Below are positions 40,685 through 48,949 of a DNA stretch of 64,000 bases, piece by piece (the first letter of the stretch is position 1; every line of letters starts with the position of its first letter). Both the position numbers and the translations under genes were made by a program. A model generated the notes under the pieces. That model made no database searches. It was not told the DNA's origin and saw only the letters and a list, made by a program, of their open reading frames with translations. The stretch lies in contig NZ_FRCW01000002.1 in the NCBI RefSeq assembly GCF_900143055.1, forward strand, positions 310,001 to 374,000, read 5' to 3'. Source of the DNA: Fibrobacter sp. UWR3. GTDB lineage: Bacteria; Fibrobacterota; Fibrobacteria; Fibrobacterales; Fibrobacteraceae.

Positions 40685-42073
40685 CTAGTCCTTGGAAACC
40701 GGAGAAAGTTTCGTGAGCGCATCCACGACCTGCTCCATGTGCATGCCGCGGCTGCCCTTCACCAGCACGACATCGCCTTCCGACACGACATCGCCCAGAA
40801 ATTCAATCACTTCCTGCACGGAATCGAAGTGGTACGCCTGCGCCATGCCGGCAGCACGCGCTCCCTTCACGAATTCCTGCGCATCCTTGCCTACCGCAAG
40901 GAGGAGGTCAAAGTTCATCTCGGGCACGAGGGCGCCGATTTCCTTGTGCAAATCCTTGCTCGCCTTGCCCAGTTCGAGCATGTCGCCGAGCACCGCGATG
41001 CGGCTCCCGCGAATATCCATGTGGCCGATGGTCTGGAGCGCCATACGGGTAGAAGACGGGTTCGCATTGTAGCAGTCGGACACAATCTTGAAGCCCGCCG
41101 CCTTGCGGATTTCCATACGCATGTTGGTCGCACGGAAGTTCCCGAGGGCACGCGCGATGGTGGTACGCGGCACGCGGAATGCATCGCCCACGGCAATGGC
41201 TGCAAGCGAGTTGTAGAGGTTGTGCGTGCCCGGCACGTTCAGCACAAAGTGCGTACGCCCGATATAGAAATCGGCACAGGCATTCTCGTTCCAGGTAAGC
41301 TTTTCGGGCTTGATGATACCGCGCTTCACGCCGAAGGTCACCACGTTCATGTTCCTCGTCTTGCGCACCTTGCAGAGGCGCGGGTCGTCCGCATTCACGA
41401 TAAGCGTGCCGCCCGCCTTCAGGCCTTCCCTGATGGTGATTTTCTCCCTGAAGACTCCGTCCAGGTCACCGAGACGCTCAAGATGCGAGGCGCCAATGTT
41501 CGTAATTACCGCCACGTCGGGTTCCACCGCAAGCGAAAGCGGGCGAATCTCGTCGGGGCCACTCGTGCCCATCTCGACGACGGCCGCCTCGTGGCTATGC
41601 TTCAGCTGGAACAGCGTCATCGGGACACCGATATGGTTGTTGAAGTTCCCCTGCGTGGCGTGCGTATTGTATTTCGCAGAAAGCACCGCCTTCACCATTT
41701 CCTTCGTGGTGGTCTTGCCGTTACTGCCGGTAATGGCAACCTTCTTCACCTTGAAGAGGCGCTGGTAGCCCTTCGCGAGCTTGAGGAGGGCCTTGGTGGT
41801 ATCGTCCACCGGGGCGTACATCTTGATGGTATTCTCTTCAACGGATTCCTTGTTTACTACGCTCATCAGCGCTCCATCCTTTTCCATTTGAGGAACAAAC
41901 TTGTGGGCATCGAAACGCGTGCCCTTTATAGGCCAGAACACAACGCCCTTGGCCTTCTCGCGTGAATCCAGGCAAAGATTCACCTTCCTTTTCAGAGTGC
42001 GGGCCGGAACGCCGACTGCATCGGTTTCCAGGATTTCCAGCATCTGTTGCACTGTCAAATCAAGTTTCAGCAT
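40685..42073 (-). CDS. murF: UDP-MurNAc-tripeptide--D-Ala-D-Ala ligase MurF
   Basis: 462 residues. VAITGSNGKTTTKEMVKAVL is the P-loop, GNFNNHIGVPMTLFQL and MGTSGPDEIRPLSLAVEPD are MurF-specific, and VSDCYNANPSSTRMALQTI is the C-terminal ligand motif. Adds D-Ala-D-Ala to UDP-MurNAc-tripeptide. The start overlaps murE by seven bases. Confidence 0.97.
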   Translation of the reverse strand: MLKLDLTVQQMLEILETDAVGVPARTLKRKVNLCLDSREKAKGVVFWPIKGTRFDAHKFVPQMEKDGALMSVVNKESVEENTIKMYAPVDDTTKALLKLAKGYQRLFKVKKVAITGSNGKTTTKEMVKAVLSAKYNTHATQGNFNNHIGVPMTLFQLKHSHEAAVVEMGTSGPDEIRPLSLAVEPDVAVITNIGASHLERLGDLDGVFREKITIREGLKAGGTLIVNADDPRLCKVRKTRNMNVVTFGVKRGIIKPEKLTWNENACADFYIGRTHFVLNVPGTHNLYNSLAAIAVGDAFRVPRTTIARALGNFRATNMRMEIRKAAGFKIVSDCYNANPSSTRMALQTIGHMDIRGSRIAVLGDMLELGKASKDLHKEIGALVPEMNFDLLLAVGKDAQEFVKGARAAGMAQAYHFDSVQEVIEFLGDVVSEGDVVLVKGSRGMHMEQVVDALTKLSPVSKD

Positions 42074-43491
42074 TCTTCCATCGCCTTCACCGCCTGTTCG
42101 CGGTCGTCAAAATGGTGTTTCGTCTTCCCGACAATCTGGTAATCCTCGTGCCCCTTGCCCGCAATCACGAGCCAGTCGCCATCCTTCAGGGCAGCACATG
42201 CCTTGCGAATCGCCTCGGCACGGTCGGGGACAACCTCGAACTTTTCCGTCTTCATTCCGGCACGCACGTCCTCGATAATCGCAAGCGGGTCTTCCGTGCG
42301 CGGGTTATCGGAGGTGAGCCAGGCCTTGTCGGCAAGGGTTTCCGCAATATGCCCCATAATCGGGCGCTTGGTGCGGTCACGGTCACCGCCACAACCGAAC
42401 ACGGTCGAAAGCGTACCGCGGCAGAGGCTGCGAGCCGTATTCAGCACGCGCTCGAGGGCATCGGGCGTGTGGGCGTAATCCACAATCACGTGGCGGCCAC
42501 CCTTGTTCCAGACCTTCTCAAAACGGCCCGGCACACGCACGCTCGCAATTGCCGCACGCATAGCGAGTTCCTGAATCCCGATGGCATTCGCCCAGGCGAG
42601 CACCAGCAATACATTATCCACGTTGAATTCGCCACATAGCGGCGTTTCCAGCTTTTCCTTCGCAATCATCGGGAGCAGCATCTCGAGCCCTTCCTCGGTG
42701 CTCTTCACCGCCCCCTCAGGCTTCACGTCGGCCTTCGCATTCCCGAGGCGCGATACGGCAACCGCCTTGCGGCCGGCCGCTTTCATCTCGTCAAAAATCT
42801 TTTCGCCATGCGCATCGTCGATGTTCAGTACCGCAACGCCATCTTCCGCAAGATACTTCGTGAACAGGAGTTTCTTTGCCTCGAAGTAGTTTTCCATCGT
42901 CTTGTGGTAATCGAGATGGTCCTGCGTGAGGTTGCTGAAGAGCGCGCTCCTGAAGCGGATTCCCGCCACGCGCCCCTGCACCAGCGAATGCGAGGAGGCT
43001 TCCATCACCAGGTCGGTGCAGCCCGCCGCCACGGCCTTCGCGGCAAAAGCGAACAGGTCCAGAAGCCCGGGCGTCGTAAGCGTCGCCACCACGGAGGTAT
43101 CGCCAATCTTGTTCTTGATGGTCCCGAGGAGGGCCGTCTTCTTGCCCGAAGACTCGAGCATTGCGTTCATCAGGAAAGCGCTCGTCGTCTTACCGTTCGT
43201 ACCGGTAACGGCATGGCAGGCCAGTTTCGCGAACGGGTCCTTGTAGAAAATCCTTGCGGCCTCGAGACGCGCCGCCTTCACGTCGGACACCTGAATCCAC
43301 CTGGAGGTAAGCCCTTCGGGCGCAGGCAACTCGCTCACCACGGCAACGGCACCCGCGGCAACGGCATTGCGCGCAAATTCCTCGAAACCTTCCGTCGAAA
43401 GCGAGAAGAACAAATCACCAGGCTTCGCACGGCGGGAATCGTCGCACAGAACCTTCACAGACAAGTTCTGCATCAATCCTTCCGAAATCAT
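42067..43491 (-). CDS. murE: UDP-MurNAc-L-Ala-D-Glu--meso-diaminopimelate ligase MurE
   Basis: 474 residues from ATG 43491, which shares one base with the ftsI stop (TGATG) and has AAGGAGAG upstream; ATG 43473 with GGAAGGATTG is an alternative. AVTGTNGKTTSAFLMNAML is the P-loop, VMEASSHSLVQGRV a MurE signature, and LTSDNPRTEDP carries the DNPR motif of enzymes that add meso-DAP, so the peptidoglycan is DAP-type. The N-terminal domain is shorter than usual. Confidence 0.95.
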   Translation of the reverse strand: MISEGLMQNLSVKVLCDDSRRAKPGDLFFSLSTEGFEEFARNAVAAGAVAVVSELPAPEGLTSRWIQVSDVKAARLEAARIFYKDPFAKLACHAVTGTNGKTTSAFLMNAMLESSGKKTALLGTIKNKIGDTSVVATLTTPGLLDLFAFAAKAVAAGCTDLVMEASSHSLVQGRVAGIRFRSALFSNLTQDHLDYHKTMENYFEAKKLLFTKYLAEDGVAVLNIDDAHGEKIFDEMKAAGRKAVAVSRLGNAKADVKPEGAVKSTEEGLEMLLPMIAKEKLETPLCGEFNVDNVLLVLAWANAIGIQELAMRAAIASVRVPGRFEKVWNKGGRHVIVDYAHTPDALERVLNTARSLCRGTLSTVFGCGGDRDRTKRPIMGHIAETLADKAWLTSDNPRTEDPLAIIEDVRAGMKTEKFEVVPDRAEAIRKACAALKDGDWLVIAGKGHEDYQIVGKTKHHFDDREQAVKAMEEC

Positions 43492-45359
43492 CAGCCTCTC
43501 TCCTTGAGCGTCAACTTGCAAATGGTCCCCTTGCGGAGTTCTTCCTCGGGCTTCGGGGACTGCGCCACTACGCGGCCCTTGCCTTCGTATTCCACATTCA
43601 CGCGTATATTGCCCATAATTTCCATAGCGTCACGGAGCGAAAGCCCGTTCAGGTCCGGCATTCTGGATGCCGAAACGTTCCCGAGCGAAAGCACAATGCC
43701 CGCATCGCCCGTTCCGTCCACATTCTGCGACATCACGCGGTTGCCTTCACCCACGAAGGTAACCTTGCAGCCCTTGTCATCGGCAAGTTTCTTGGCGCCA
43801 TCGACAGTCAGGCCCATAAATTCCACATCGCAAGGGTTCTGCGGCTTGACCTGCGCGAGGTTATGCGAAAGCGGCGATGTTTCCGGATTGTAGTAGATGC
43901 CTTCCATAATCCGGCGGAAAATCGGGCCCGCGGTAAGGCCGCCCACGTGCTTGCCCTGCGGGTCATCGACCAGCACCAGGCACACGTAGCGCGTATCTTC
44001 CACAGGGGCAAGGCCAATGAACGATGCCACCTGATGGTCGCGGTCATACTTCTGCGTTTCCTGGTTGAACTTTTCTGCCGTACCCGTCTTGCCGCCGAAC
44101 AGCACATCGGGAATCTTCTTCGAGACCACCTTCTTCGCTGTACCGCTGTTCACCACGCGGTAAAGCATGGAGCGGATTGTCGACGCCGTGCTTTCAGAAA
44201 TCACGCGGCGCACGGGAGTCGGCGCTCTTTTCTCGACAACGCTATCCTGGGCATCGCGCCATTCACGCACAATCATCGGTTCCATCAATACGCCACCATT
44301 CGCGACTGCCGCATAAGCCATCGCCATCTGGATAGGCGTCACGGAAACTGCGTGGCCAAAACCCATCGTCTTCAGCGTACGGTCATCGCGCTTGAGTTCG
44401 TAGGGCTTGAGCAGGCGGCCATTTTCCTCGCCGGCAAAGAACTCCGACGTCGGCATACCGAAACCAAAACTGCGCGCCATGTGGTAGAGCTTGTCCGCGC
44501 CCACCTCGTCGGCAATCTTTGCAAACACGATGTTCGAGGATTGCACCATCGCCTCGCTCATGTCCATGTCGCCGTAGATATGCGTATCGCAAATCTTTTC
44601 CGATTTCGGGTTCCATTTCCAGCACTTGCCCTCGTTCTCGTAAACGCGGGCCGGGTCAACCACCTTGTTCTCGATTGCCGCAGCGGCGGTAATCACCTTG
44701 AAGGTAGAACCCGGTTCGTACGACATGGAGACGATATCGTTTTTCGACATGCGGCCAACGCCCTGCGTCTTGGAGTTCGGATCGAACGTCGGGTAGCTCG
44801 CCATCGCAAGTATTTCGCCCGTGTACGGCTCCACCACAACCGCGCTCGCGCTCTTCGCGTCAAATTCCTCGACACCGTCCTTAAGTTCCCTCTCGACAAT
44901 TTCCTGTATGTTCTTGTCGATGGTAAGCACGAGGCTCATACCGGGTTCGGCCTTCGCCACTTCGCGGGAACGCGTGTAAAGGTCCTTCACCCCGACCCTG
45001 AGGCCACTAACGCCCCTCAGCTTTTCGTCAAAGGTAAGTTCAAGGCCCATGCTGCCCTTTCCATCGTGCCCCACCTTCCCGATGAGCTGGCTCGCAAGCT
45101 TACCCTGCAAGAAAAGGCGGCTATAGTTGTTCGCCGAATCGCTGACATTATCCGCGAACACGTTTCCATTACGGTCCAGAATACGGCCACGGTCGGCATG
45201 CACGTTTTTCGTGCTGACCACCATGCTCTCAGTCTGCGTCTGGTAAACTTCGCGGTTCACCACCTGGATGTTTATCGTCTGCCACGCAAGGATAGCGATG
45301 AGGCTCATCAGGAGCCACTTGATAAAGGCGAGCGGTTCTATCTGGACTTTGTTATTCAC
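43491..45359 (-). CDS. ftsI: Septal transpeptidase FtsI (PBP3-like) with two PASTA domains
   Basis: 622 residues from GTG 45359, which follows AAGGAGG by five bases and overlaps the ftsL stop; a TTG at 45377 is possible. One membrane helix (FIKWLLMSLIAILAWQTI), a pedestal domain with GRILDRNG, then the transpeptidase: YEPGSTFKVITAA (SxxK), SSN in EAMVQSSNIVFA, and FGGKTGTAEKF (KTG). About residues 495-622 form two PASTA repeats (the second MPDLNGLSLRDAMEIM ... VVAQSPKP). Crosslinks septal peptidoglycan with FtsW. Confidence 0.95.
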   Translation of the reverse strand: MNNKVQIEPLAFIKWLLMSLIAILAWQTINIQVVNREVYQTQTESMVVSTKNVHADRGRILDRNGNVFADNVSDSANNYSRLFLQGKLASQLIGKVGHDGKGSMGLELTFDEKLRGVSGLRVGVKDLYTRSREVAKAEPGMSLVLTIDKNIQEIVERELKDGVEEFDAKSASAVVVEPYTGEILAMASYPTFDPNSKTQGVGRMSKNDIVSMSYEPGSTFKVITAAAAIENKVVDPARVYENEGKCWKWNPKSEKICDTHIYGDMDMSEAMVQSSNIVFAKIADEVGADKLYHMARSFGFGMPTSEFFAGEENGRLLKPYELKRDDRTLKTMGFGHAVSVTPIQMAMAYAAVANGGVLMEPMIVREWRDAQDSVVEKRAPTPVRRVISESTASTIRSMLYRVVNSGTAKKVVSKKIPDVLFGGKTGTAEKFNQETQKYDRDHQVASFIGLAPVEDTRYVCLVLVDDPQGKHVGGLTAGPIFRRIMEGIYYNPETSPLSHNLAQVKPQNPCDVEFMGLTVDGAKKLADDKGCKVTFVGEGNRVMSQNVDGTGDAGIVLSLGNVSASRMPDLNGLSLRDAMEIMGNIRVNVEYEGKGRVVAQSPKPEEELRKGTICKLTLKERG

Positions 45360-45666
45360 CGGCCCCTCCTTCGCCAATGACCTTCACCGGCACGGCATTC
45401 AATTCAAGCCCAGCAACCTTGGCAAAGTCCTTCAGGCGTTCCAGCGAAGAATACTGGTTCACCTTGAGTTTCAACTGCAGTATATCGCTCTCCAGGACAG
45501 TCGTCTCGTTCGAAAGCCTGCTATATTCCTTGTAGAGCGCGTTGATCTTGTTCTGCAAGTATAGCGGAGTCATGATACCGATCACGATAGCGAACGCGGC
45601 GAGCACGACGATCAGAGCGATCATCTTGTTCGTCTTCAGTACAGGCATTTTCACAGTTTCGCTCAT
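45352..45666 (-). CDS. ftsL: FtsL-like division protein
   Basis: 104 residues. One membrane helix (~14-36, KMIALIVVLAAFAIVIGIMT) followed by a coiled coil (LQNKINALYKEYSRLSNETT) and a conserved-type end (LERLKDFAKVAGLEL). Size, topology and position between rsmH and ftsI identify FtsL, whose sequence is poorly conserved. It links FtsQ and FtsB to FtsW/FtsI. ATG overlaps the rsmH stop by four bases. Confidence 0.85.
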   Translation of the reverse strand: MSETVKMPVLKTNKMIALIVVLAAFAIVIGIMTPLYLQNKINALYKEYSRLSNETTVLESDILQLKLKVNQYSSLERLKDFAKVAGLELNAVPVKVIGEGGAGE

Positions 45667-46676
45667 ACCCGTTCGTAAACCCTTAGTTTTGCAGAGCGAG
45701 CCCTGCTGTTGTTCGCAATTTCTTCGTTTGTCGGCAAAATCGGCTTGCGATTGACCTTCCTAAGCTTCTGGTGATTGCCACCGCACACGCATACCGGCAG
45801 GTTCTCCGGGCAAATGCAAGCGCGTTCGAATTCGGCAGCCGTTTCCTTGACACAGCGGTCTTCCACGGAATGGTAGCTCATCACCACCAGGCGGCCACCC
45901 ACCTTGAGGCAATCCACCGCGGCGCGGAGGCTGTCCTCGATTTCCTTCAGTTCACCGTTCACTTCCATGCGTACCGCCTGGAATACGCGGGCCAAAAGGC
46001 CGTTCACTTCGCGCTTCTTGTCGGGGAATACCGATTCCACAACAGACTTCACGTCCGAGGGCAAGATGGCACGGCCTTCCTTTTTGGCGATAGTCGCCAT
46101 TTCTACAAGGCGGGTCGCAAGTTTGAACGCACGGTCCATATCCGAATTCTTGCGGAGAGCACCGGCAAGCGTTTCTGCATCGACATTCTTGAGCCATTCC
46201 TGCGCAGAGGTTCCTTCACGGCGGTCCATGCGGAGGTCGAGCGGGTTATCGCCCACAAAGGTGAACCCGCGCTTGGAATCGTCGACCTGGTGGCTGCTGA
46301 TTCCCAAATCGTAAAGGATGCCATCCAGAGTGTTCGGCGCAATCTCGTTCTTCAGCTCGCCAAAACGCACCGGATGCACCACGAACTTGCACTTCACACC
46401 CGCAAGGCGCTTGGTTGCAAACGCAACCGCTTCCTCGTCGCGGTCAAACGCGTGAAGCGTTCCTTCTTCGTTTAATTTATTTGCAATCGCGTAGGAATGT
46501 CCGCCACCGCCCAGCGTACAGTCGCCATAGGTACCGTCAGGCTTGATGTTCAACCCATCAAGGCATTCGGCAAGCATCACGGGGTCGTGATAGAACACGC
46601 CATCGGTAGCGCCGGCAAGAGCCGCAGAATATTCGTTTGTCTGTAAATTAGTTTGTCTGAGGTCAGCGTTTGCCAT
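45663..46676 (-). CDS. rsmH: 16S rRNA m4C1402 methyltransferase RsmH (MraW)
   Basis: 337 residues from ATG 46676 (GGAGG five bases upstream). YHDPVMLAECLDGL at the start, GDCTLGGGGHSYAI for SAM, YDLGISSHQVDDSKRGFTF and VVMSYHSVEDR are all RsmH signatures. Near the end a Cys-rich CICPENLPVCVCGG loop is seen, as in several FCB homologs. Methylates N4 of C1402 of 16S rRNA. Confidence 0.96.
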   Translation of the reverse strand: MANADLRQTNLQTNEYSAALAGATDGVFYHDPVMLAECLDGLNIKPDGTYGDCTLGGGGHSYAIANKLNEEGTLHAFDRDEEAVAFATKRLAGVKCKFVVHPVRFGELKNEIAPNTLDGILYDLGISSHQVDDSKRGFTFVGDNPLDLRMDRREGTSAQEWLKNVDAETLAGALRKNSDMDRAFKLATRLVEMATIAKKEGRAILPSDVKSVVESVFPDKKREVNGLLARVFQAVRMEVNGELKEIEDSLRAAVDCLKVGGRLVVMSYHSVEDRCVKETAAEFERACICPENLPVCVCGGNHQKLRKVNRKPILPTNEEIANNSRARSAKLRVYERV

Positions 46677-47139
46677 CAAGACCTCCCGACGAACCGATTA
46701 GGCGGAACATTTCGTCGAACGACTTCTGAGCAGCATCGGTATCGATCTTGCTCTTGTTTTCGAATCGTTCGGGGTTCCACAATTCCAGAGAGCGTCCACG
46801 ACCGGGAGTGTAAACCACTTCTGTCGTGAGACCCGCATATTCCAACAATTTCTTGGGAATAAGAATGCGGTTCTGGCCATCCATTTCTACTAGGCTGGCA
46901 TCGAGCTGTTTCCGGAATTCATCGGCTCGAGGGCGATCTATGAACGCATCGAGTTCGGCCATGAATTTGGCGTACTCAGGCAGCATGTACAACCGGAGGG
47001 TGTGGTCCGGGTCGCGAGCGACTACGAACTCAGTCCCTTCGGAAGCCCACAGCTGGCGACGGAGTTCCCTAGGGAAGGAAGACCTTCCCTTTCCGTCTAT
47101 CGCCGTCTTGGCGCTGCCTATGAAATAACCTAAATCCAT
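46663..47139 (-). CDS. mraZ: Transcriptional regulator / division protein MraZ
   Basis: 158 residues from ATG 47139 (AAGG seven bases upstream); the frame extends to 47169 without support. Two AbrB-like halves: TAIDGKGRSSFPRELRRQ and VEMDGQNRILIPKKLLEYAGL, the duplicated DxKGR-type motif. MraZ binds repeats upstream of its own gene and represses the cluster. No convincing tandem TGGG boxes are seen upstream of this copy. First gene of the cluster. Confidence 0.95.
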   Translation of the reverse strand: MDLGYFIGSAKTAIDGKGRSSFPRELRRQLWASEGTEFVVARDPDHTLRLYMLPEYAKFMAELDAFIDRPRADEFRKQLDASLVEMDGQNRILIPKKLLEYAGLTTEVVYTPGRGRSLELWNPERFENKSKIDTDAAQKSFDEMFRLIGSSGGLDGKR

Positions 47140-47371
47140 TTGATTCCTTGACACACTTTGCCACAACACTTATAACACATGGTAAAATTAAACATTTTCT
47201 ACCACTACGGCAATAAAATTTTGGAATATCGCCCCCAGAAACCGGAAAACTTACAGAAAGCATACCTCGTACCGAGGTCCGATTTTGTTTTAGTGTTCAG
47301 ATGTGCATTAACAAAAAAAAATGACCCTATCGGGCCAAGTTGGATTTATCAAACTAAATTTTGACTACGCT
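47140..47371. promoter_or_regulatory. Divergent intergenic region between mraZ and a membrane-protein gene
   Basis: 232 bases. Toward mraZ, a TTATAA-like -10 occurs about 40-50 bases before ATG. At 47264-47278 a hairpin ACCTCG-TAC-CGAGGT is seen, a candidate operator. Classical MraZ boxes are not recognised; GTGT-type repeats near 47170-47200 are weak candidates. Confidence 0.35.
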
Positions 47372-47680
47372 ATGAAAAAGTTCAAGCTTACCAAACTGAA
47401 GATCAAGATCATCGCGATTGTCCTATTGTACCCTACCCTAGTCGTAGGGCACAACATCTATTTTGATGAAACTACGCTCTTCGGCATGCTGGCGCTGCCC
47501 TCTACCATCTGGTTCGGCCTTGCCATTTTCATCATGTGCAATGCCGGAGCGCTCCCTCCTGGAGCCAAGCCATACGAATACGTGGTCGAAGACGAGTTCG
47601 ACAAGGCGCTAAAGAGCATGAAAAAGAATAAGGGAAAGGACAACAAGCCCAAAAGAAAATACCAAGGGCTTGATAAGTGA
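47372..47680 (+). CDS. Small membrane protein, unknown
   Basis: 102 residues from ATG 47372. One or two hydrophobic segments (IKIIAIVLLYPTLVVGHNIYF and GMLALPSTIWFGLAIFIMCNAG), then a strongly charged tail (KALKSMKKNKGKDNKPKRKY) that would lie in the cytoplasm. No recognised family. Divergent from mraZ; no ribosome site is visible. The longer frame from 47321 is less likely. Confidence 0.6.
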   Translation: MKKFKLTKLKIKIIAIVLLYPTLVVGHNIYFDETTLFGMLALPSTIWFGLAIFIMCNAGALPPGAKPYEYVVEDEFDKALKSMKKNKGKDNKPKRKYQGLDK

Positions 47681-47716
47681 GACAAGGGAGGGCTAAAAGC
47701 CTTCATTTTGACATTT

Positions 47717-47926
47717 TAGCAGACCAAATCGGTTAAAAGTAGTCATTTAGTCTGTTTTTTTACAAACAAGGTAACAACATTTGTCTTTTTTCCAAACAAA
47801 ATATGACAAAAAGAAGTCCTTTTAACACAGAATCTGCGCTAAAAGGCGTTAAAGCAGCAAATTTTATCACACACAAACTAATATATTGCAGACTAAACGT
47901 CCACAAGCAAGGCATTTGGTCTGCTA
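47717..47926. repeat. Inverted repeat, 13 bases, ~190 bases apart
   Basis: TAGCAGACCAAAT (47717-47729) and its complement ATTTGGTCTGCTA (47914-47926) flank an AT-rich, gene-free stretch of ~185 bases (part of the 285-base gap 47681-47965). A weak terminator-like stem CAGAC/GTCTG with a T-run at 47719-47764 may end the upstream gene. Confidence 0.5.
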
Positions 47927-47965
47927 TTTTGGCAAAAAAGCCTTGCGGATTATTTGCACGGGCAC

Positions 47966-48829
47966 CTAGCGATTTTCACGCAAATACTTGATGGCGGCAA
48001 GGCCCGCAATGGCGCCCTCGCCCACGGCGACAGCGACCTGCAACGTACCGCCGGTGCAGTCCCCCGAGGCAAACAGGCCGGGAACCGTCGTCATGTAATC
48101 CTTGTCCAGCACGACGCTGCCGCCGTCAAAGGCGGCTCCCGCCTTCCGCGCAAGATCCATGGCACTTGCGCTGCCGAGGGCGACAAACAGTCCGTCGAGT
48201 TTCAGTTCCTCGCCATCATCGAACTTTACGCCGGCAAACGTTCCCTCGCCCACAAGGCCCGCGAGCTTTCGCTTGTCAATCCTTACTTTGTCTGTGAATT
48301 CAGCCGTCGGTTCCACACCATTCGTAAGGAGCGTCACACTTCCGACCACATTCAGGAGTTCATTGCATTCATGCAGGGCATACTCGCCCGACCCAAGAAC
48401 CGCGACATCCTTCCCGCGGTAAAAGAACGCATCGCACACCGCGCAGTAGCTCACGCCGTGGCCTTCCATCTCGGCCATACCCGGGAGAGGAGTCTTCTTG
48501 CGGGCAGAACCCGTCGCCATGATGCACGCGCGACCACGGTACTCGCCCTTGAGCCCCGTCGCCACGAATTCCTTCCCGTCGAAGAACAGGTCGGTCACCT
48601 CGTCCTCTACAAGGTTCGCCCCAAGACGCTCGGCCTGCTTCTTGCCCACCTCATAGAGTTCTGCGCCCGTCAGCGGTTTCTCGAGCCCGTAATAATTCTC
48701 TATCATATGCGCCTTTTCGAGCGCACCGGCGCCCTTCCCGACCAAGATAACGTCCAATCCGGCACGCAACGCATAAAGCGATGCTGAAACGCCTGCCGGG
48801 CCCTGTCCAATAATCAACATATCTGCCAT
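47966..48829 (-). CDS. Thioredoxin-reductase-like flavoprotein lacking the NADPH motif
   Basis: 287 residues from ATG 48829 (GAGAGG six bases upstream). FAD motif GQGPAGVSASLYALRAG, redox pair CAVC (SYCAVCDAFFYRGK) and the closing SGDCTGGTLQVAVAVGEGA are those of TrxB. The second nucleotide loop is GSGEYALHE, and the HRRxxxR that reads NADPH in normal TrxB is absent (LLTNGVEP). It may accept electrons from NADH or ferredoxin, as in deep-branching or ferredoxin-type reductases. Divergent from the GH8 gene. Confidence 0.82.
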   Translation of the reverse strand: MADMLIIGQGPAGVSASLYALRAGLDVILVGKGAGALEKAHMIENYYGLEKPLTGAELYEVGKKQAERLGANLVEDEVTDLFFDGKEFVATGLKGEYRGRACIMATGSARKKTPLPGMAEMEGHGVSYCAVCDAFFYRGKDVAVLGSGEYALHECNELLNVVGSVTLLTNGVEPTAEFTDKVRIDKRKLAGLVGEGTFAGVKFDDGEELKLDGLFVALGSASAMDLARKAGAAFDGGSVVLDKDYMTTVPGLFASGDCTGGTLQVAVAVGEGAIAGLAAIKYLRENR

Positions 48830-48931
48830 AAATACCTCTCGTTGTAAAAATACGAAATTTCCACACATTTTTTTACACTTGTTTTCAAAAAGCGGTTTTG
48901 CATACGGGACAAATTAAGTTATTTTAGATAA

Positions 48932-48937
48932 TAGAAT
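48932..48937 (+). promoter_or_regulatory. -10 TAGAAT of the GH8 gene
   Basis: TAGAAT 48932-48937, 12 bases before ATG 48950, with GAGG between. Confidence 0.4.
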
Positions 48938-48949
48938 AGAGGATTTTAT

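Noticed and set aside
39641-41965. 774-residue open frame on the plus strand opposite ftsW and murF
   Set aside because: Runs antisense to two firmly identified genes; composition is that of a shadow frame in GC-biased DNA, with no motifs.
47803-47991. 62-residue frame in the gap before the TrxB-like gene
   Set aside because: AT-rich, no ribosome site, overlaps the opposing gene end and an inverted repeat; no motif.
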